The notes beneath the pieces were generated by a model. The model ran no database searches. It was not told where the DNA came from and worked only from the letters and a program-made list of their open reading frames with translations. DNA of 64,000 bases from Deltaproteobacteria bacterium. Its GTDB lineage: Bacteria; Myxococcota; Myxococcia; Myxococcales; Anaeromyxobacteraceae. Both the position numbers and the translations under genes were made by a program. The stretch is from assembly GCA_016214955.1 (NCBI GenBank), contig JACRMN010000011.1, positions 185,897 through 249,896 of the forward strand, read 5' to 3'. This document shows, piece by piece, positions 7,851 to 17,845 of this stretch; the stretch's first letter is position 1; the number at the start of each line of letters is the position of its first letter.

Positions 7851-9599
7851 GTGATGGAAGCTCGGGCAGCGGAGCGCGGAGCCATCCGCAAGGAGCCGGG
7901 CGGCAAGCTCGGGGTGGCCCTCGTCTACCCCAACGCCTACCGGCTGGGGATGGCCAACCTCGGGCTCCACGCCGTCTACCGGCTCTGGAACGAGCACCCG
8001 CGCGTGGCCTGCGAGCGGGTGTTCCTGCCCGACGGCCCCGGCGCCCCTGCCTCGGTGGAGTCGGGCCGCCCGCTGGCCGGCTTCCAGGTGGTGGCCTTCT
8101 CCCTCAGCTTCGAGGAGGACTACCCCAACGTCCTCGCCCTGCTGGAGCGGGCCGGCCTGCCGCTGCTGGCCGCCGACCGCGGCCCGGGACACCCCCTGGT
8201 GGTGGCCGGCGGCGTGGCGGTGCAGATGAACCCGGAGCCGGTGGCGCCGTTCTTCGACGCCTTCCTGGTGGGGGAGGGGGAAGAGCTGTGCGGTCCGTTC
8301 GCCGACCTGCTGCTCGGCGCCGACGGGCGGCTCTCGCGCCCGGAGCTCCTGGCGGCCGTTGCCCGGCTGCCCGGCGGCTACGTCCCGGCCCTCTACGAGG
8401 TGGAGTACGCCGACACCCGCGCCCCGCCCGGCAGCGGCTGGGTGACCCGCTTCGCGCCGCGCCAGGGGGCGCCGGAGCGTGTGCAGCGCCGCTACGTGGC
8501 CGACCTGCGCCAGGTGGCCACCAGCCGGGTGGTGTCGTCGCCCGACGCCCAGTTCGGCGACCTCTTCCTCACCGAGGTGGCCCGCGGCTGCCTCTGGGGC
8601 TGCCGCTTCTGCGCCGCCGGCTTCGTGCAGCGCCCCTACCGCGAGGTGGAGCTCGAGACGCTGCGGGCCGAGGTGAAGCGGGGTATCGACCAGGGGCTGC
8701 GGGTGGGGCTGGTGGGGCCCGACACCAGCGACTACACCGGGCTGGGGCCGCTCACCTGCTTCATCGGAGAGCAGGGCGGGAGCTTCAGCCCCTCGTCGCT
8801 GCGGGTGGACGCCATCACCCCGGAGCTGTCGCGGCGCATGGCCCAGGGCGGCGAGCGCTCCATCACCATCGCCCCCGAGGCCGGCACCGAGCGGCTGCGG
8901 CGGGTCATCAACAAGGACTTCTCCGACGACACCGTGGTCCAGGCGGCGGTCCACGCCCTCTCGCAGGGGATGCAGCACGTGAAGATGTACTTCCTCTGCG
9001 GCCTGCCCACCGAGACCGACGAGGACGTGGCCGGCATGGCGCGGCTGGCGCTGCGCATCCGCGAGGAGGCCATGCTGCCGCGAGCCCGGGAGACCAAGCG
9101 CATGGGGCGCATCTCGCTCTCGGTGAACCCCTTCGTGCCCAAGCCCTGGACCCCGTTCCAGTGGGCCGGGCTCTGCGACGAGCCCGCCCTGCTCGCCAAG
9201 CGCAAGCTCCTCACGCGGGAGCTCCGGCCGCGCGGCGTGGACGTGGACTTCCTCTCGCCGCGCGAGGCCTACCTGCAGACGCTGCTCTCCCGCGGCGACC
9301 GGCGCGTGGCCGAGCTGCTGCTGCTCGCCCACCGCGAGACCGGCGGCGACCTCCGGAAGGCGCTCCGGCACTGGCCCCACGATCCGGCCTTCTTCGTGGG
9401 GCGCGAGGCCGCGTGCCACGAGCGGCTGCCCTGGGACTTCATCGACCACGGCCTCACCAAGCGCTTCCTGGAGCGGGAGTGGCGGCGCGGCGTGGAGGCC
9501 AGGGTCACGCCCAAGTGCGAGCTCTCGTCCTGCCGGGCCTGCGGCCTCGACTGCGCGGAGCACCCGGAGCTCCGGCTGCCGGAGTGGGCCGCGCCCTGA
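7851..9599 (+). CDS. Radical SAM protein with B12-binding-like N-terminus (TIGR03960-like)
   Basis: A 582-residue protein read from GTG 7851 (an ATG is the next codon). Residues ~18-165 form the cobalamin-binding-like Rossmann region typical of this family: VALVYPNAYRLGMANLGLHA, PLVVAGGVAVQMNPEPVAPF, FLVGEGEEL. The radical SAM CxxxCxxC motif is in RGCLWGCRFCAAGF at about 245-258. The C-terminus adds KCELSSCRACGLDC, a second Cys cluster that could hold another iron-sulfur centre or zinc. In many genomes this family is fused to or followed by a DUF2344 partner; none is adjacent here. The substrate is unknown. Confidence 0.85.
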   Translation: MMEARAAERGAIRKEPGGKLGVALVYPNAYRLGMANLGLHAVYRLWNEHPRVACERVFLPDGPGAPASVESGRPLAGFQVVAFSLSFEEDYPNVLALLERAGLPLLAADRGPGHPLVVAGGVAVQMNPEPVAPFFDAFLVGEGEELCGPFADLLLGADGRLSRPELLAAVARLPGGYVPALYEVEYADTRAPPGSGWVTRFAPRQGAPERVQRRYVADLRQVATSRVVSSPDAQFGDLFLTEVARGCLWGCRFCAAGFVQRPYREVELETLRAEVKRGIDQGLRVGLVGPDTSDYTGLGPLTCFIGEQGGSFSPSSLRVDAITPELSRRMAQGGERSITIAPEAGTERLRRVINKDFSDDTVVQAAVHALSQGMQHVKMYFLCGLPTETDEDVAGMARLALRIREEAMLPRARETKRMGRISLSVNPFVPKPWTPFQWAGLCDEPALLAKRKLLTRELRPRGVDVDFLSPREAYLQTLLSRGDRRVAELLLLAHRETGGDLRKALRHWPHDPAFFVGREAACHERLPWDFIDHGLTKRFLEREWRRGVEARVTPKCELSSCRACGLDCAEHPELRLPEWAAP

Positions 9600-9607
9600 A
9601 GCGGCGA

Positions 9608-9631
9608 GGGGCCGGCGCGGCGGCCGGCCCC
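9608..9631. terminator. Hairpin between convergent genes, bidirectional terminator candidate
   Basis: GGGGCCGGC (9608-9616) and GCCGGCCCC (9623-9631) form a 9-base perfect stem with a 6-base loop, placed between the radical SAM stop (9599) and the Ig-lipoprotein stop (9662), which face each other. No poly-T tail is present. Confidence 0.5.
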
Positions 9632-9661
9632 CCCTTGCTTCCGGATCGCGGGCGGTCCGGG

Positions 9662-12600
9662 CTAGCGGTCCTGGCAGATGCCGCTGATGGTCACCATCCG
9701 CTGCACGGGCGCGAGGGTGGCGGTCAGCTGCAAGGTGTCCGGCCAGTCGGTGGTGGCGCTGGCCGTGTTGCAGGCGCCGGTGACGTTCACCGTCCCCCAG
9801 GTGCCGTAGCCGAAGCCGGCGCAGCCGTCGCGAGCCGGGAGGTTGCAGTTGCCCACATTGGTCACCACGTAGCAGGGGGAGGTGCTGCAGACGTTCCCGC
9901 AGGTGGTGGGCGAGGTTGGGTGGTCGCAGTAGAGTTGAGTGAAGCTCATGCCCAGCCCGTCCAGTCTGCTGACCCCGGCGCCGAGGGGGAAGGCGGCGGT
10001 GACCTTGCCGTTGGCGGTCGAGAACGCGAATGTGGTGGTCGAGGTGAGCGGGTTCAGGTTGCCGTCCATCACGCCAACGGGGTGAGCCTCGGTGGTATTG
10101 CTCCCGGGGGCGGAGGTGACCGTGAAAGTGCTGCCAGCGGTCGGGTCGGGCACGGCATCGCCGGAGGAGTAGAACCGGGAGAGGGCGTTACCCGTTGTCA
10201 CCACCTGCTCCAGGTAGCCGGTGTAGACCACCCGGGTCTCGGCCCAGATCACCTTGCTGGCCTCCCACTGCCCGTCGGGCCCGTCGTAGGTGCCGTTGCC
10301 GTTGGTGTCGATGAACGTCTCGCCCAGGTCCCACCGCCCGTTGTCGTTGTCATCGACGTAGGGCTCTCCCATGTCGATGAAGGGCTCGCCGGCGTCGAAC
10401 TGGCCGTTGCCGTTCAGGTCCACGAACCCCTCCTCGCCGAGTGCGGTGGCAATGATGGTCACCAGGCCATCGCGCGGGTTGTGGACGAGGTTGGAGCCAT
10501 TGCCGCAGCCGTCGAGGTCGTGCGCGACCCACCGTTCACCTGCGAAGGGGGGGACGTCCCTGGGAAGCTTCCCTCCGTTCACCCGGATGATGTTGGTGGC
10601 GATGCCCAGGTTGCCCTGGCTGGTCGGGGCCTTGGTGGGGTCGTAGGCCGGCGTGGTAGCCGGCTGGCCGGCGGCGCCGGCCTCGCTGGCGAAGGTGACC
10701 AGGGTCGCGACGCCCAGCACGTTGTTGAATCGGTCGGCGAAGGTGGCGGTGCAGGTGACGTTTTCCACCCACTGTGAGTTGGTGCAGTCGTCGTTTGTGA
10801 GCGCAGGGACGTTCTTGCGGCCGCAGTCCACGGTGATGTGGGAGCCGCTGGCCTTGGCCCCGATGATGGGCAGATTGGCGGCGGAGCCGGAAGCGGTGGC
10901 GCCGCCGGCGGTGGCGGTCGCGCTCACCGAGACCACGCCCGCGACCCGCCCGGAGTTGAGCACCACTGCGACCCTGCCGGTGGCGTCGGTGACGCCCGTG
11001 GCGACGCAGGAAGCCGGCGGCCCGGCGAGGCAGTCGGGCGCGATGCCCAGGTAGGAGTCCCCGAGCCGCTCATGGGAGAAGGCGACCTGGAGGCCCGACG
11101 GGTATGCCTGCCCACCGTTGTCGAGCGCCTGGAAGGTGATCTGGTTGGCTTCCCGGTAGCCGGAGTAGCGGACGCCCATGACCGGGTACTGCGTGAGGAC
11201 GACCTGGAAGGCCCCCAGCGCCGGCATGGTCACGGTGGTGCCGGCCGAGACGCTGGGGGCGCTGGTCATCGCCGCCGAGATGGTCGCCACTCCGGCAGAC
11301 GCCGCGGCGGTGAGGGTCACTGTGGCGGTGCCGTCGTTCCCGGTGGTCGCCGAGGTGGCCGAGAGGCTGCCCAGGGTGGTGCCCAGGGACACGTCCACGC
11401 CCGGGGCGGCGGCGCCATTGCGGGTCACCCGGACGACGACGGGCGTGGTGTTGGTCCCGTCGGCCGGGATGCGCGCGCGACCCGGAGTGACCGTGATGGC
11501 GGCGCCGTCGTCGACGTCCACGAACGCGATGTTGGCCGTACCGCTCCTGCCGGTGGGATCGGTCGCGGTGACCGTGGCCGATCCGGCGCAGCCCGGCTGG
11601 ACCCCGACCGAGTTGCAGGAGGTCAGGGTCAGGTTGCCCGAGGTGCCGGCCACCTCGGCCGTGGTACCGCCGCCGGTGAGCGTGCCGCGGGTCGTCGTGA
11701 CGGTGATGGGGCCGGTGGCGCCGGTGGTGCTTACGGCCAGGGCCACGCTGTTGGCCCCATCGGCCAGGACGGAGGTGGTCGAGGGAGTGACGGTCACCAC
11801 CGGGATCGGCGAGCAGGTGCCGGAGATGCAGATCCCGCTCGCCTGGGTGGGGCTGGAGCAGGCGCGGCTGGCGCAGGCGGCGACGTCCACGGTGCAGTCC
11901 GCCGCGCAGAGGGCGTTGGTCCCGAAGGTCACCTGGCCGGTCCCGGCGGTGCCGGTGGGGTCGGTGGCGGTGATGGTGGCGGTGCCGGCGCAGGTGGCGC
12001 TGGTGGCGGTGTTGCAGGTGGTGAGCGTCAGCGCGCCGCTGGTGCCGTTGACGGTGGTGCTGGTCACGCCGCCCGGGAAGGTGCCGCGGGAGGTGGAGAC
12101 CAGGATGGGGCCGCTCCCGGAGGTGCTCACCTGGACGTTCACGCTGTTGACGCCATTGGCGAGCGCGGTGGACCGCGAGGGGGTGACCGTGACGGTGGGG
12201 GGCGGCGCGCAGGCGCCGGCGGAGCAGAAGCCGCTGCGGATGGTGGCGCTGGCGCAGGCGTGGAACTCGCAGGCGGCGGCATCCACCGCGCAGTCGCTGG
12301 AGCACAGCGAGGCGGTGCCGAAGGTGACCTGGCCGGTGCCGCTGGTGCCGGTGGCGTCGGTGGCGGTGATGACGGCCGTGCCCGCGCAGGTGGCGCTGGT
12401 GGCGGTGTTGCACGTGGTCAGGACCAGGTTCCCTGCCGAGGCGTTGATGATGGCGGTGCTGGCGCCGTTGGCGAAGGTGCCCCTGGTGGTGACCACGGTG
12501 ACGGGGCCGTTGCCGCTGGTGCTCACCTGCAGCTCGACGGTGTTGACGCCGTTCGCCAGGGCCGCCCCGCGCGAAGGCGTGACGGTGATGGTCGGAGGCG

Positions 12601-13477
12601 GCGCGCAGGCGCCGGCGAGGCAGAAGCCCCGCTGGACCGTGGCGCTGGCGCAGGCCCGGTTGGTGCACACGGCGTCGATGCTGCAGTCGGTGGAGCAGAG
12701 CGAGACCGTCCCGAACGTCACCTGGGCCGTCTTGCTGGTGCCGGTGCGGTCGGTGGCGGTGAGCAGGGCGGTGCCGGCGCAGGTGCTGCTCGAGGCGGTG
12801 TCGCAGGTGGTGAGCACCAGCGCGCCCGACGCGCCCGGGACCACGGCGCTCTGCACGCCGCCGGGGAAGGTGCCCCGGGTGGTGGTGACGGTGATGGGGC
12901 CGCCGCCGCTGCTGGCCACGGCGACGCCGACGGTGTTGACGCCGTTGGCCAGCGCGTTGGCGCTGGAGGGCGTGACGGTCACCGTCGGCGGCACGGCGCA
13001 GGCGCCCGCGGCGCAGAAGCCGCTGGGAACGGTGGCGCTGGAGCAGGGGTAGTCGGCGCAGGCGGCGTCGGCGGCGCAGTCGGAGGCACAGGCCGGCATG
13101 CCGCCGAAGGTGACGGTGGCGGCGGCGGCGGTGCCGGGGCGCCGGGCGGTCACCCGCGCCACGCCGGCGCAGGAGGGGGTCGCCACGGCGTTGCAGGTCA
13201 CCAGCACCACGTCGCCGGAGGCGCCCGGCACCGAGGTGGCGGTGGTGCCGGTGTCCTGGAAGGTGCCGCGGTCGGTGGTGACGGTGATGGGCCCGGTGCC
13301 CGTCGAGGTCACGTGGAGGCCGACGGTGTTGGCGCCATTGGCGAACACGCTCGACTGCGTGGCGGTGATGGCGACCAGCTCCGCGGTGGTCGTCTTCTCG
13401 TCGCCGCCGCCCTTGCAGGCGGCGAGGCCCAGCGCGCAGAACAGCGCGGCCGCGTTGCGGTTGATGCGCAGCGTCAT
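9662..13477 (-). CDS. Giant surface lipoprotein with repeated Ig-like and Cys modules
   Basis: A 1271-residue protein starting at ATG 13477, with lipobox LGLAAC (Cys 21). Residues ~35-645 consist of four full ~130-residue repeats and a partial fifth. Each has an Ig-like half (VTVTPS...ALANGVNTV...GPITVTTTRGTF, resembling bacterial Ig/invasin domains) and, in the full repeats, a Cys-rich half with about eight Cys (LCSTDCSIDAVC.NRACASAT). Further Ig-like domains follow to ~800, then a stretch with EF-hand-like Asp motifs (DLNGNGQFDAGEPF, DTNGNGTYDGPDG). The C-terminal 200 residues are Cys-containing and unfamiliar. It is likely exposed on the outer membrane and disulfide-stabilised; adhesion is a reasonable guess only. 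A good promoter lies upstream. Confidence 0.85.
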   Translation of the reverse strand: MTLRINRNAAALFCALGLAACKGGGDEKTTTAELVAITATQSSVFANGANTVGLHVTSTGTGPITVTTDRGTFQDTGTTATSVPGASGDVVLVTCNAVATPSCAGVARVTARRPGTAAAATVTFGGMPACASDCAADAACADYPCSSATVPSGFCAAGACAVPPTVTVTPSSANALANGVNTVGVAVASSGGGPITVTTTRGTFPGGVQSAVVPGASGALVLTTCDTASSSTCAGTALLTATDRTGTSKTAQVTFGTVSLCSTDCSIDAVCTNRACASATVQRGFCLAGACAPPPTITVTPSRGAALANGVNTVELQVSTSGNGPVTVVTTRGTFANGASTAIINASAGNLVLTTCNTATSATCAGTAVITATDATGTSGTGQVTFGTASLCSSDCAVDAAACEFHACASATIRSGFCSAGACAPPPTVTVTPSRSTALANGVNSVNVQVSTSGSGPILVSTSRGTFPGGVTSTTVNGTSGALTLTTCNTATSATCAGTATITATDPTGTAGTGQVTFGTNALCAADCTVDVAACASRACSSPTQASGICISGTCSPIPVVTVTPSTTSVLADGANSVALAVSTTGATGPITVTTTRGTLTGGGTTAEVAGTSGNLTLTSCNSVGVQPGCAGSATVTATDPTGRSGTANIAFVDVDDGAAITVTPGRARIPADGTNTTPVVVRVTRNGAAAPGVDVSLGTTLGSLSATSATTGNDGTATVTLTAAASAGVATISAAMTSAPSVSAGTTVTMPALGAFQVVLTQYPVMGVRYSGYREANQITFQALDNGGQAYPSGLQVAFSHERLGDSYLGIAPDCLAGPPASCVATGVTDATGRVAVVLNSGRVAGVVSVSATATAGGATASGSAANLPIIGAKASGSHITVDCGRKNVPALTNDDCTNSQWVENVTCTATFADRFNNVLGVATLVTFASEAGAAGQPATTPAYDPTKAPTSQGNLGIATNIIRVNGGKLPRDVPPFAGERWVAHDLDGCGNGSNLVHNPRDGLVTIIATALGEEGFVDLNGNGQFDAGEPFIDMGEPYVDDNDNGRWDLGETFIDTNGNGTYDGPDGQWEASKVIWAETRVVYTGYLEQVVTTGNALSRFYSSGDAVPDPTAGSTFTVTSAPGSNTTEAHPVGVMDGNLNPLTSTTTFAFSTANGKVTAAFPLGAGVSRLDGLGMSFTQLYCDHPTSPTTCGNVCSTSPCYVVTNVGNCNLPARDGCAGFGYGTWGTVNVTGACNTASATTDWPDTLQLTATLAPVQRMVTISGICQDR
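11530..13375 (-). repeat. Tandem ~393-base coding repeats (four full, one partial)
   Basis: Within the giant lipoprotein, units of about 130-131 codons recur head to tail. Conserved landmarks per unit are LANGVN, RGTF, TSATCAG, ATDxTG and a Cys block ending CAPPP or similar. Neighbouring units are similar enough at the DNA level to allow recombination, so copy number may vary between strains. The last (fifth) unit has lost the Cys block. Confidence 0.8.
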
Positions 13478-13507
13478 GGTGTTCCCTCGGAGTGCGGTGA
13501 GACGGCG

Positions 13508-13537
13508 AGTATTTCTGACTCGAAGTGTGTGTGTCAA
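13508..13537 (-). promoter_or_regulatory. Sigma-70-type promoter of the giant lipoprotein
   Basis: Read on the minus strand, a perfect TTGACA (13537-13532) and AATACT (13513-13508, four of six) are 18 bases apart. Transcription would start near 13500, 20-25 bases before the ATG at 13477. This is one of the few AT-rich spots in the region. Confidence 0.55.
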
Positions 13538-13597
13538 AGGCGGCCCCGTCCCACGAATGGGGCTGCGGCTGGCTCCGTGGCGAGGTAGAAGGCACCC

Positions 13598-14068
13598 GTG
13601 GACGACGTCGCCGCAATGGGGGAGGCGCTGGCGCTGGCCCGGGAGGCCGCCGCCGACGGCGAGGTGCCCGTGGGCGCGGTCGCCGTCTTCGAGGGGCGGA
13701 TCGTCGGCCGTGGTCGGAACCGGCGCGAGGCGGATCGAGACCCCACCGCCCACGCCGAGCTGCTCGCCATCCAGGAGGCGGCCCGGACGCTGGGCCGCTG
13801 GCGGCTCACCGGCGTCACCGTGGTGGCGACCCTGGAGCCGTGCGCCATGTGCGCCGGGGCCATGGTGCTGGCCCGCATCGAGAGGCTCGTCTACGGCGCC
13901 TCCGATCCCAAGGCCGGCGCGGTGGGCTCGCTGCAGGACCTCTCGCAGGATCCGCGCCTCAACCACCGCTTCCCGGTGGAGCGGGGGGTGGAGGCCGAGG
14001 CATGCGGGGCGGTCCTCAGGGACTTCTTCCGGCAGAGGCGACTTGGCTCCGGGGGGGAAATCGGCTAG
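13598..14068 (+). CDS. tadA: tRNA adenosine(34) deaminase TadA
   Basis: A 156-residue zinc deaminase that converts wobble A34 of tRNA-Arg(ACG) to inosine. The zinc and catalytic residues are in place: H52-A-E54 in THAE-type context (DPTAHAELLAIQ) and C82/C85 in LEPCAMCAGAMV. DPKAGAVGSL and LNHRFPVERGV are the usual substrate-loop and C-terminal segments. The start is GTG 13598. Its stop is 10 bases before tRNA-Ser(CGA). It opens a block tadA-tRNAs-ffs-dnaX-ybaB-recR whose protein order matches Bacillus subtilis yaaJ-scr-dnaX-yaaK-recR. Confidence 0.95.
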   Translation: MDDVAAMGEALALAREAAADGEVPVGAVAVFEGRIVGRGRNRREADRDPTAHAELLAIQEAARTLGRWRLTGVTVVATLEPCAMCAGAMVLARIERLVYGASDPKAGAVGSLQDLSQDPRLNHRFPVERGVEAEACGAVLRDFFRQRRLGSGGEIG

Positions 14069-14078
14069 ATCCGCGCGC

Positions 14079-14169
14079 GGAGAGCTGGCCGAGCTGGTCG
14101 AAGGCGCCTGACTCGAAATCAGGTGTACCGGCAACGGTACCGGGGGTTCGAATCCCTCGCTCTCCGCCA
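14079..14169 (+). tRNA. tRNA-Ser (anticodon CGA)
   Basis: Acceptor stem GGAGAGC (14079-14085) pairs with GCTCTCC (14159-14165), followed by G and an encoded CCA (14167-14169). The anticodon arm is CCTGA-CTCGAAA-TCAGG with CGA at 14114-14116, reading UCG. A long variable arm (GTACCGGCAACGGTAC) identifies a class II tRNA, and the T arm contains GGTTCGAATCC. Confidence 0.97.
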
Positions 14170-14175
14170 GTTTCT

Positions 14176-14268
14176 GGAGAGGTGACCGAGCGGCTGAAGG
14201 TGCACGACTGGAAATCGTGTGTCCGGCCAAAAGCTGGACCGTGGGTTCAAATCCCACCCTCTCCGCCA
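14176..14268 (+). tRNA. tRNA-Ser (anticodon GGA)
   Basis: Acceptor GGAGAGG (14176-14182) pairs with CCTCTCC (14258-14264), then G and encoded CCA (14266-14268). The anticodon arm is CACGA-CTGGAAA-TCGTG with GGA at 14210-14212, reading UCC and UCU. The long variable arm GTCCGGCCAAAAGCTGGAC marks tRNA-Ser. It lies 6 bases after the CGA isoacceptor. Confidence 0.97.
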
Positions 14269-14295
14269 GAACGCAGCAAGCGGCAAGGCCGGAAC

Positions 14296-14404
14296 GAGCC
14301 GGCCCAGAATCCTCGGGCGACGTGGGGCCCTTCGAACCCCGCCAGGCCCGGAAGGGAGCAACGGTAGGAGGTCCTCCGTGCGCCCGGGGATTGTGGGCCG
14401 GCTC
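14296..14404 (+). ncRNA. ffs: 4.5S signal recognition particle RNA
   Basis: The ends GAGCCGGCCCA (14296-14306) and TGGGCCGGCTC (14394-14404) pair over 11 bases, and the interior folds back on itself. The apical domain IV signature is CAGGCCCGGAAGGGAGCA at 14344-14361 with its GGAA tetraloop flanked by CCC/GGG, the site bound by Ffh. At about 109 bases it is the short 4.5S type. It sits 27 bases after a tRNA-Ser and 67 bases before dnaX, as in many bacteria. Exact ends are approximate. Confidence 0.93.
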
Positions 14405-14471
14405 CGCCGCGCCGCGAGGCGCTGCGCCCCTTCCCCCTCGCGGATAAAGCTGCTACCTCAGGTCGCCTTCC

Positions 14472-16226
<1,755 letters not shown>

Positions 16227-16242
16227 CCGCAGGAGGAGACCG

Positions 16243-16563
16243 ATGGCCGGCTTCGACATCCAGCACCTGATGCGCCAGGCGCGCAAGCTCGAGAAGGCCA
16301 TGGCCGAGGCCAAGGAGAAGCTCGGCGAGCTCTCGGTGGAGGCCGAGGCCGGCAGCGGGCTGGTGAAGGTGACCATGGACGGCCGCTGCGGGGTGAAGAA
16401 GCTGCAGATCGACCCCAAGGTGGTCGATCCCGCCGACGTGGCCATGCTGGAGGACCTGGTGTCCGCCGCCGTCAACGCCGCCGTCGAGAAGGCCCGGACC
16501 GCGGCCGAGGCCTCGATCCAGAAGGCCACCGGCGGGGTGCAGATGCCGGGGCTGCCGTACTAG
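16243..16563 (+). CDS. ybaB: YbaB/EbfC family nucleoid-associated protein
   Basis: A 106-residue small DNA-binding protein with the family pattern: [20 protein letters not shown] (N-terminal helix), [17 protein letters not shown] (beta sheet), [20 protein letters not shown] (C-terminal helix). It forms tweezer-like dimers. GGAGGAGACC precedes the ATG. It sits 16 bases after dnaX and 40 before recR, its conserved place. Confidence 0.95.
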   Translation: MAGFDIQHLMRQARKLEKAMAEAKEKLGELSVEAEAGSGLVKVTMDGRCGVKKLQIDPKVVDPADVAMLEDLVSAAVNAAVEKARTAAEASIQKATGGVQMPGLPY

Positions 16564-16603
16564 GTGTGTCGGGGCCCAGGCCCCCGCCCCGGGAGAAACG
16601 CCC

Positions 16604-17200
16604 ATGGCAGTCGCCGACCCCATTGCACGGCTGGTGAAGGAGCTGGCGCGGCTCCCGGGCATCGGCGAGAAGACCGCCCAGCGCCTCGCCTTCCACGTGC
16701 TCGAGGCCGGGCCGGGCTACGCCCAGGCCCTCTCCGAGGCCATCACCGGCGTGGTCCGCGACGTCCACCTCTGCAGCCGCTGCCAGACCCTCACCGACCG
16801 CGACCCGTGCCCCATCTGCGCCGACCCGCAGCGCGACGCGCGGGTGGTGTGCGTGGTGGAGGGGGTGCCCGACCTCCTGGCCCTGGAGCGGACCCACGAG
16901 TACCGGGGCCGCTACCACGTGCTCCACGGCTCGCTCTCGCCCCTCGACGGCGTGGGGCCGGGCGACCTCAAGATCCGCGAGCTGCTGGTGAGGCTCGAGG
17001 AGCAGCCGGCCGACGAGATCGTCATCGCCACCAACCCCGACGTGGAGGGGGAGGCGACCGCCCTCTACCTGGCGAAGCTCCTCAAGCCCCTGGGGCTCAA
17101 GGTGACCCGCATCGCCCAGGGCGTCCCCATGGGCGGCGACCTGGAGTACGCCGACCAGGTGACCCTGGCCCGGGCGCTGGCCGGCCGGCGCGAGATCTGA
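16604..17200 (+). CDS. recR: Recombination mediator RecR
   Basis: A 198-residue protein that with RecO/RecF loads RecA at gaps. It has the N-terminal helix-hairpin-helix (LARLPGIGEKTAQRLAFHVL), a four-Cys zinc finger (CSRCQTLTDRDPCPIC at about 58-73), a Toprim domain (VCVVEGVPDLLALERT, then HGSLSPLDGVGPGDL) and the C-terminal VTRIAQGVPMGGDLEYAD. Length is typical. It is the last gene of the dnaX operon. recA itself is 12 kb downstream. Confidence 0.96.
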   Translation: MAVADPIARLVKELARLPGIGEKTAQRLAFHVLEAGPGYAQALSEAITGVVRDVHLCSRCQTLTDRDPCPICADPQRDARVVCVVEGVPDLLALERTHEYRGRYHVLHGSLSPLDGVGPGDLKIRELLVRLEEQPADEIVIATNPDVEGEATALYLAKLLKPLGLKVTRIAQGVPMGGDLEYADQVTLARALAGRREI

Positions 17201-17235
17201 CAGGGCGATATCGCCGCGGGCGGTAGGATTCCGCT

Positions 17236-17307
17236 GGATCCGGGCCCTGCCTGCGGCGGCGAGGCCGCCAGTGAAGGCCGGAGCGCAATTGCCTGACGCC
17301 CGGATCC
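17236..17307 (+). other. Structured intergenic element upstream of mglB
   Basis: GGATCCGGGC (17236-17245) and GCCCGGATCC (17298-17307) are a perfect 10-base inverted repeat. Nested inside is a GGCGGC-GAG-GCCGCC hairpin (17255-17269). It could be the recR terminator, an mglBA leader RNA, or a small RNA. No RNA family I know matches. Confidence 0.5.
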
Positions 17308-17356
17308 CTGCTATTCGGCTTGTTGGACGCGGTCTTACCGGGAGCGGCCGAACCGA

Positions 17357-17836
17357 ATGAACAGCGGTCTGGTCATGTACGAGGAGGAGTTCCGGCTCAT
17401 CGCCGGGATCTGCGACCGCCTCACGCGCGACGCCAACGCCAAGGTGGTGTTCCTGGTCGACAAGAACGGCCAGCTCATCGCCTCCTCCGGCCAGGCCCAG
17501 AACCTCGACACCACCTCGCTGGCCTCGCTCACCGCCGGCAACGTGGCCGCCATGGGCGGCCTGGCCAAGCTCATCGGGGAGAAGGAGTTCCCCAACCAGT
17601 TCCACGAGGGCGAGAAGGAATCGCTCCACATGAGCATCGTGGCGGGGCGGGTGGTGCTGGTGGTCATCTTCGACGCCAAGAGCTCCCTCGGCCTGGTCCG
17701 CCTGCGCGTCAAGAAGGCGGGCGAGGAGCTGGCCCGGGTGTTCGACGCCCTTGCCAAGAAGCAGGCCGCACCCGGAGCCCAGAGCCCATTTGCCGAGATC
17801 ACCGACGACGACATCGACAATCTCTTCAGCGAGTAG
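17357..17836 (+). CDS. mglB: MglB, Roadblock-domain GAP for MglA
   Basis: A 159-residue Roadblock/LC7 protein. It follows Myxococcus xanthus MglB almost residue for residue: LVMYEEEF, CDRLTRDANAKVVFLVDKNG, TTSLASLTAGNVAAMGGLAK, EKEFPNQFHEGEK, and the C-terminal SPFAEITDDDIDNLFSE. MglB stimulates GTP hydrolysis by MglA and marks the lagging pole. It is 9 bases upstream of mglA. The acidic C-terminal tail is preserved. Confidence 0.96.
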   Translation: MNSGLVMYEEEFRLIAGICDRLTRDANAKVVFLVDKNGQLIASSGQAQNLDTTSLASLTAGNVAAMGGLAKLIGEKEFPNQFHEGEKESLHMSIVAGRVVLVVIFDAKSSLGLVRLRVKKAGEELARVFDALAKKQAAPGAQSPFAEITDDDIDNLFSE

Positions 17837-17845
17837 CCGCCGCCG

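Noticed and set aside
9662-14257. Very long minus-strand open frame extending the giant lipoprotein through tadA and both serine tRNAs
   Set aside because: The signal peptide, Shine-Dalgarno and promoter place the start at 13477; the extension is antisense to tadA and the tRNAs and is open only because stops are rare in this base composition.
14042-14404. tRNA genes as an integration site of a mobile element
   Set aside because: No integrase, no second copy of the tRNA 3' end nearby, and the flanks are conserved housekeeping genes.
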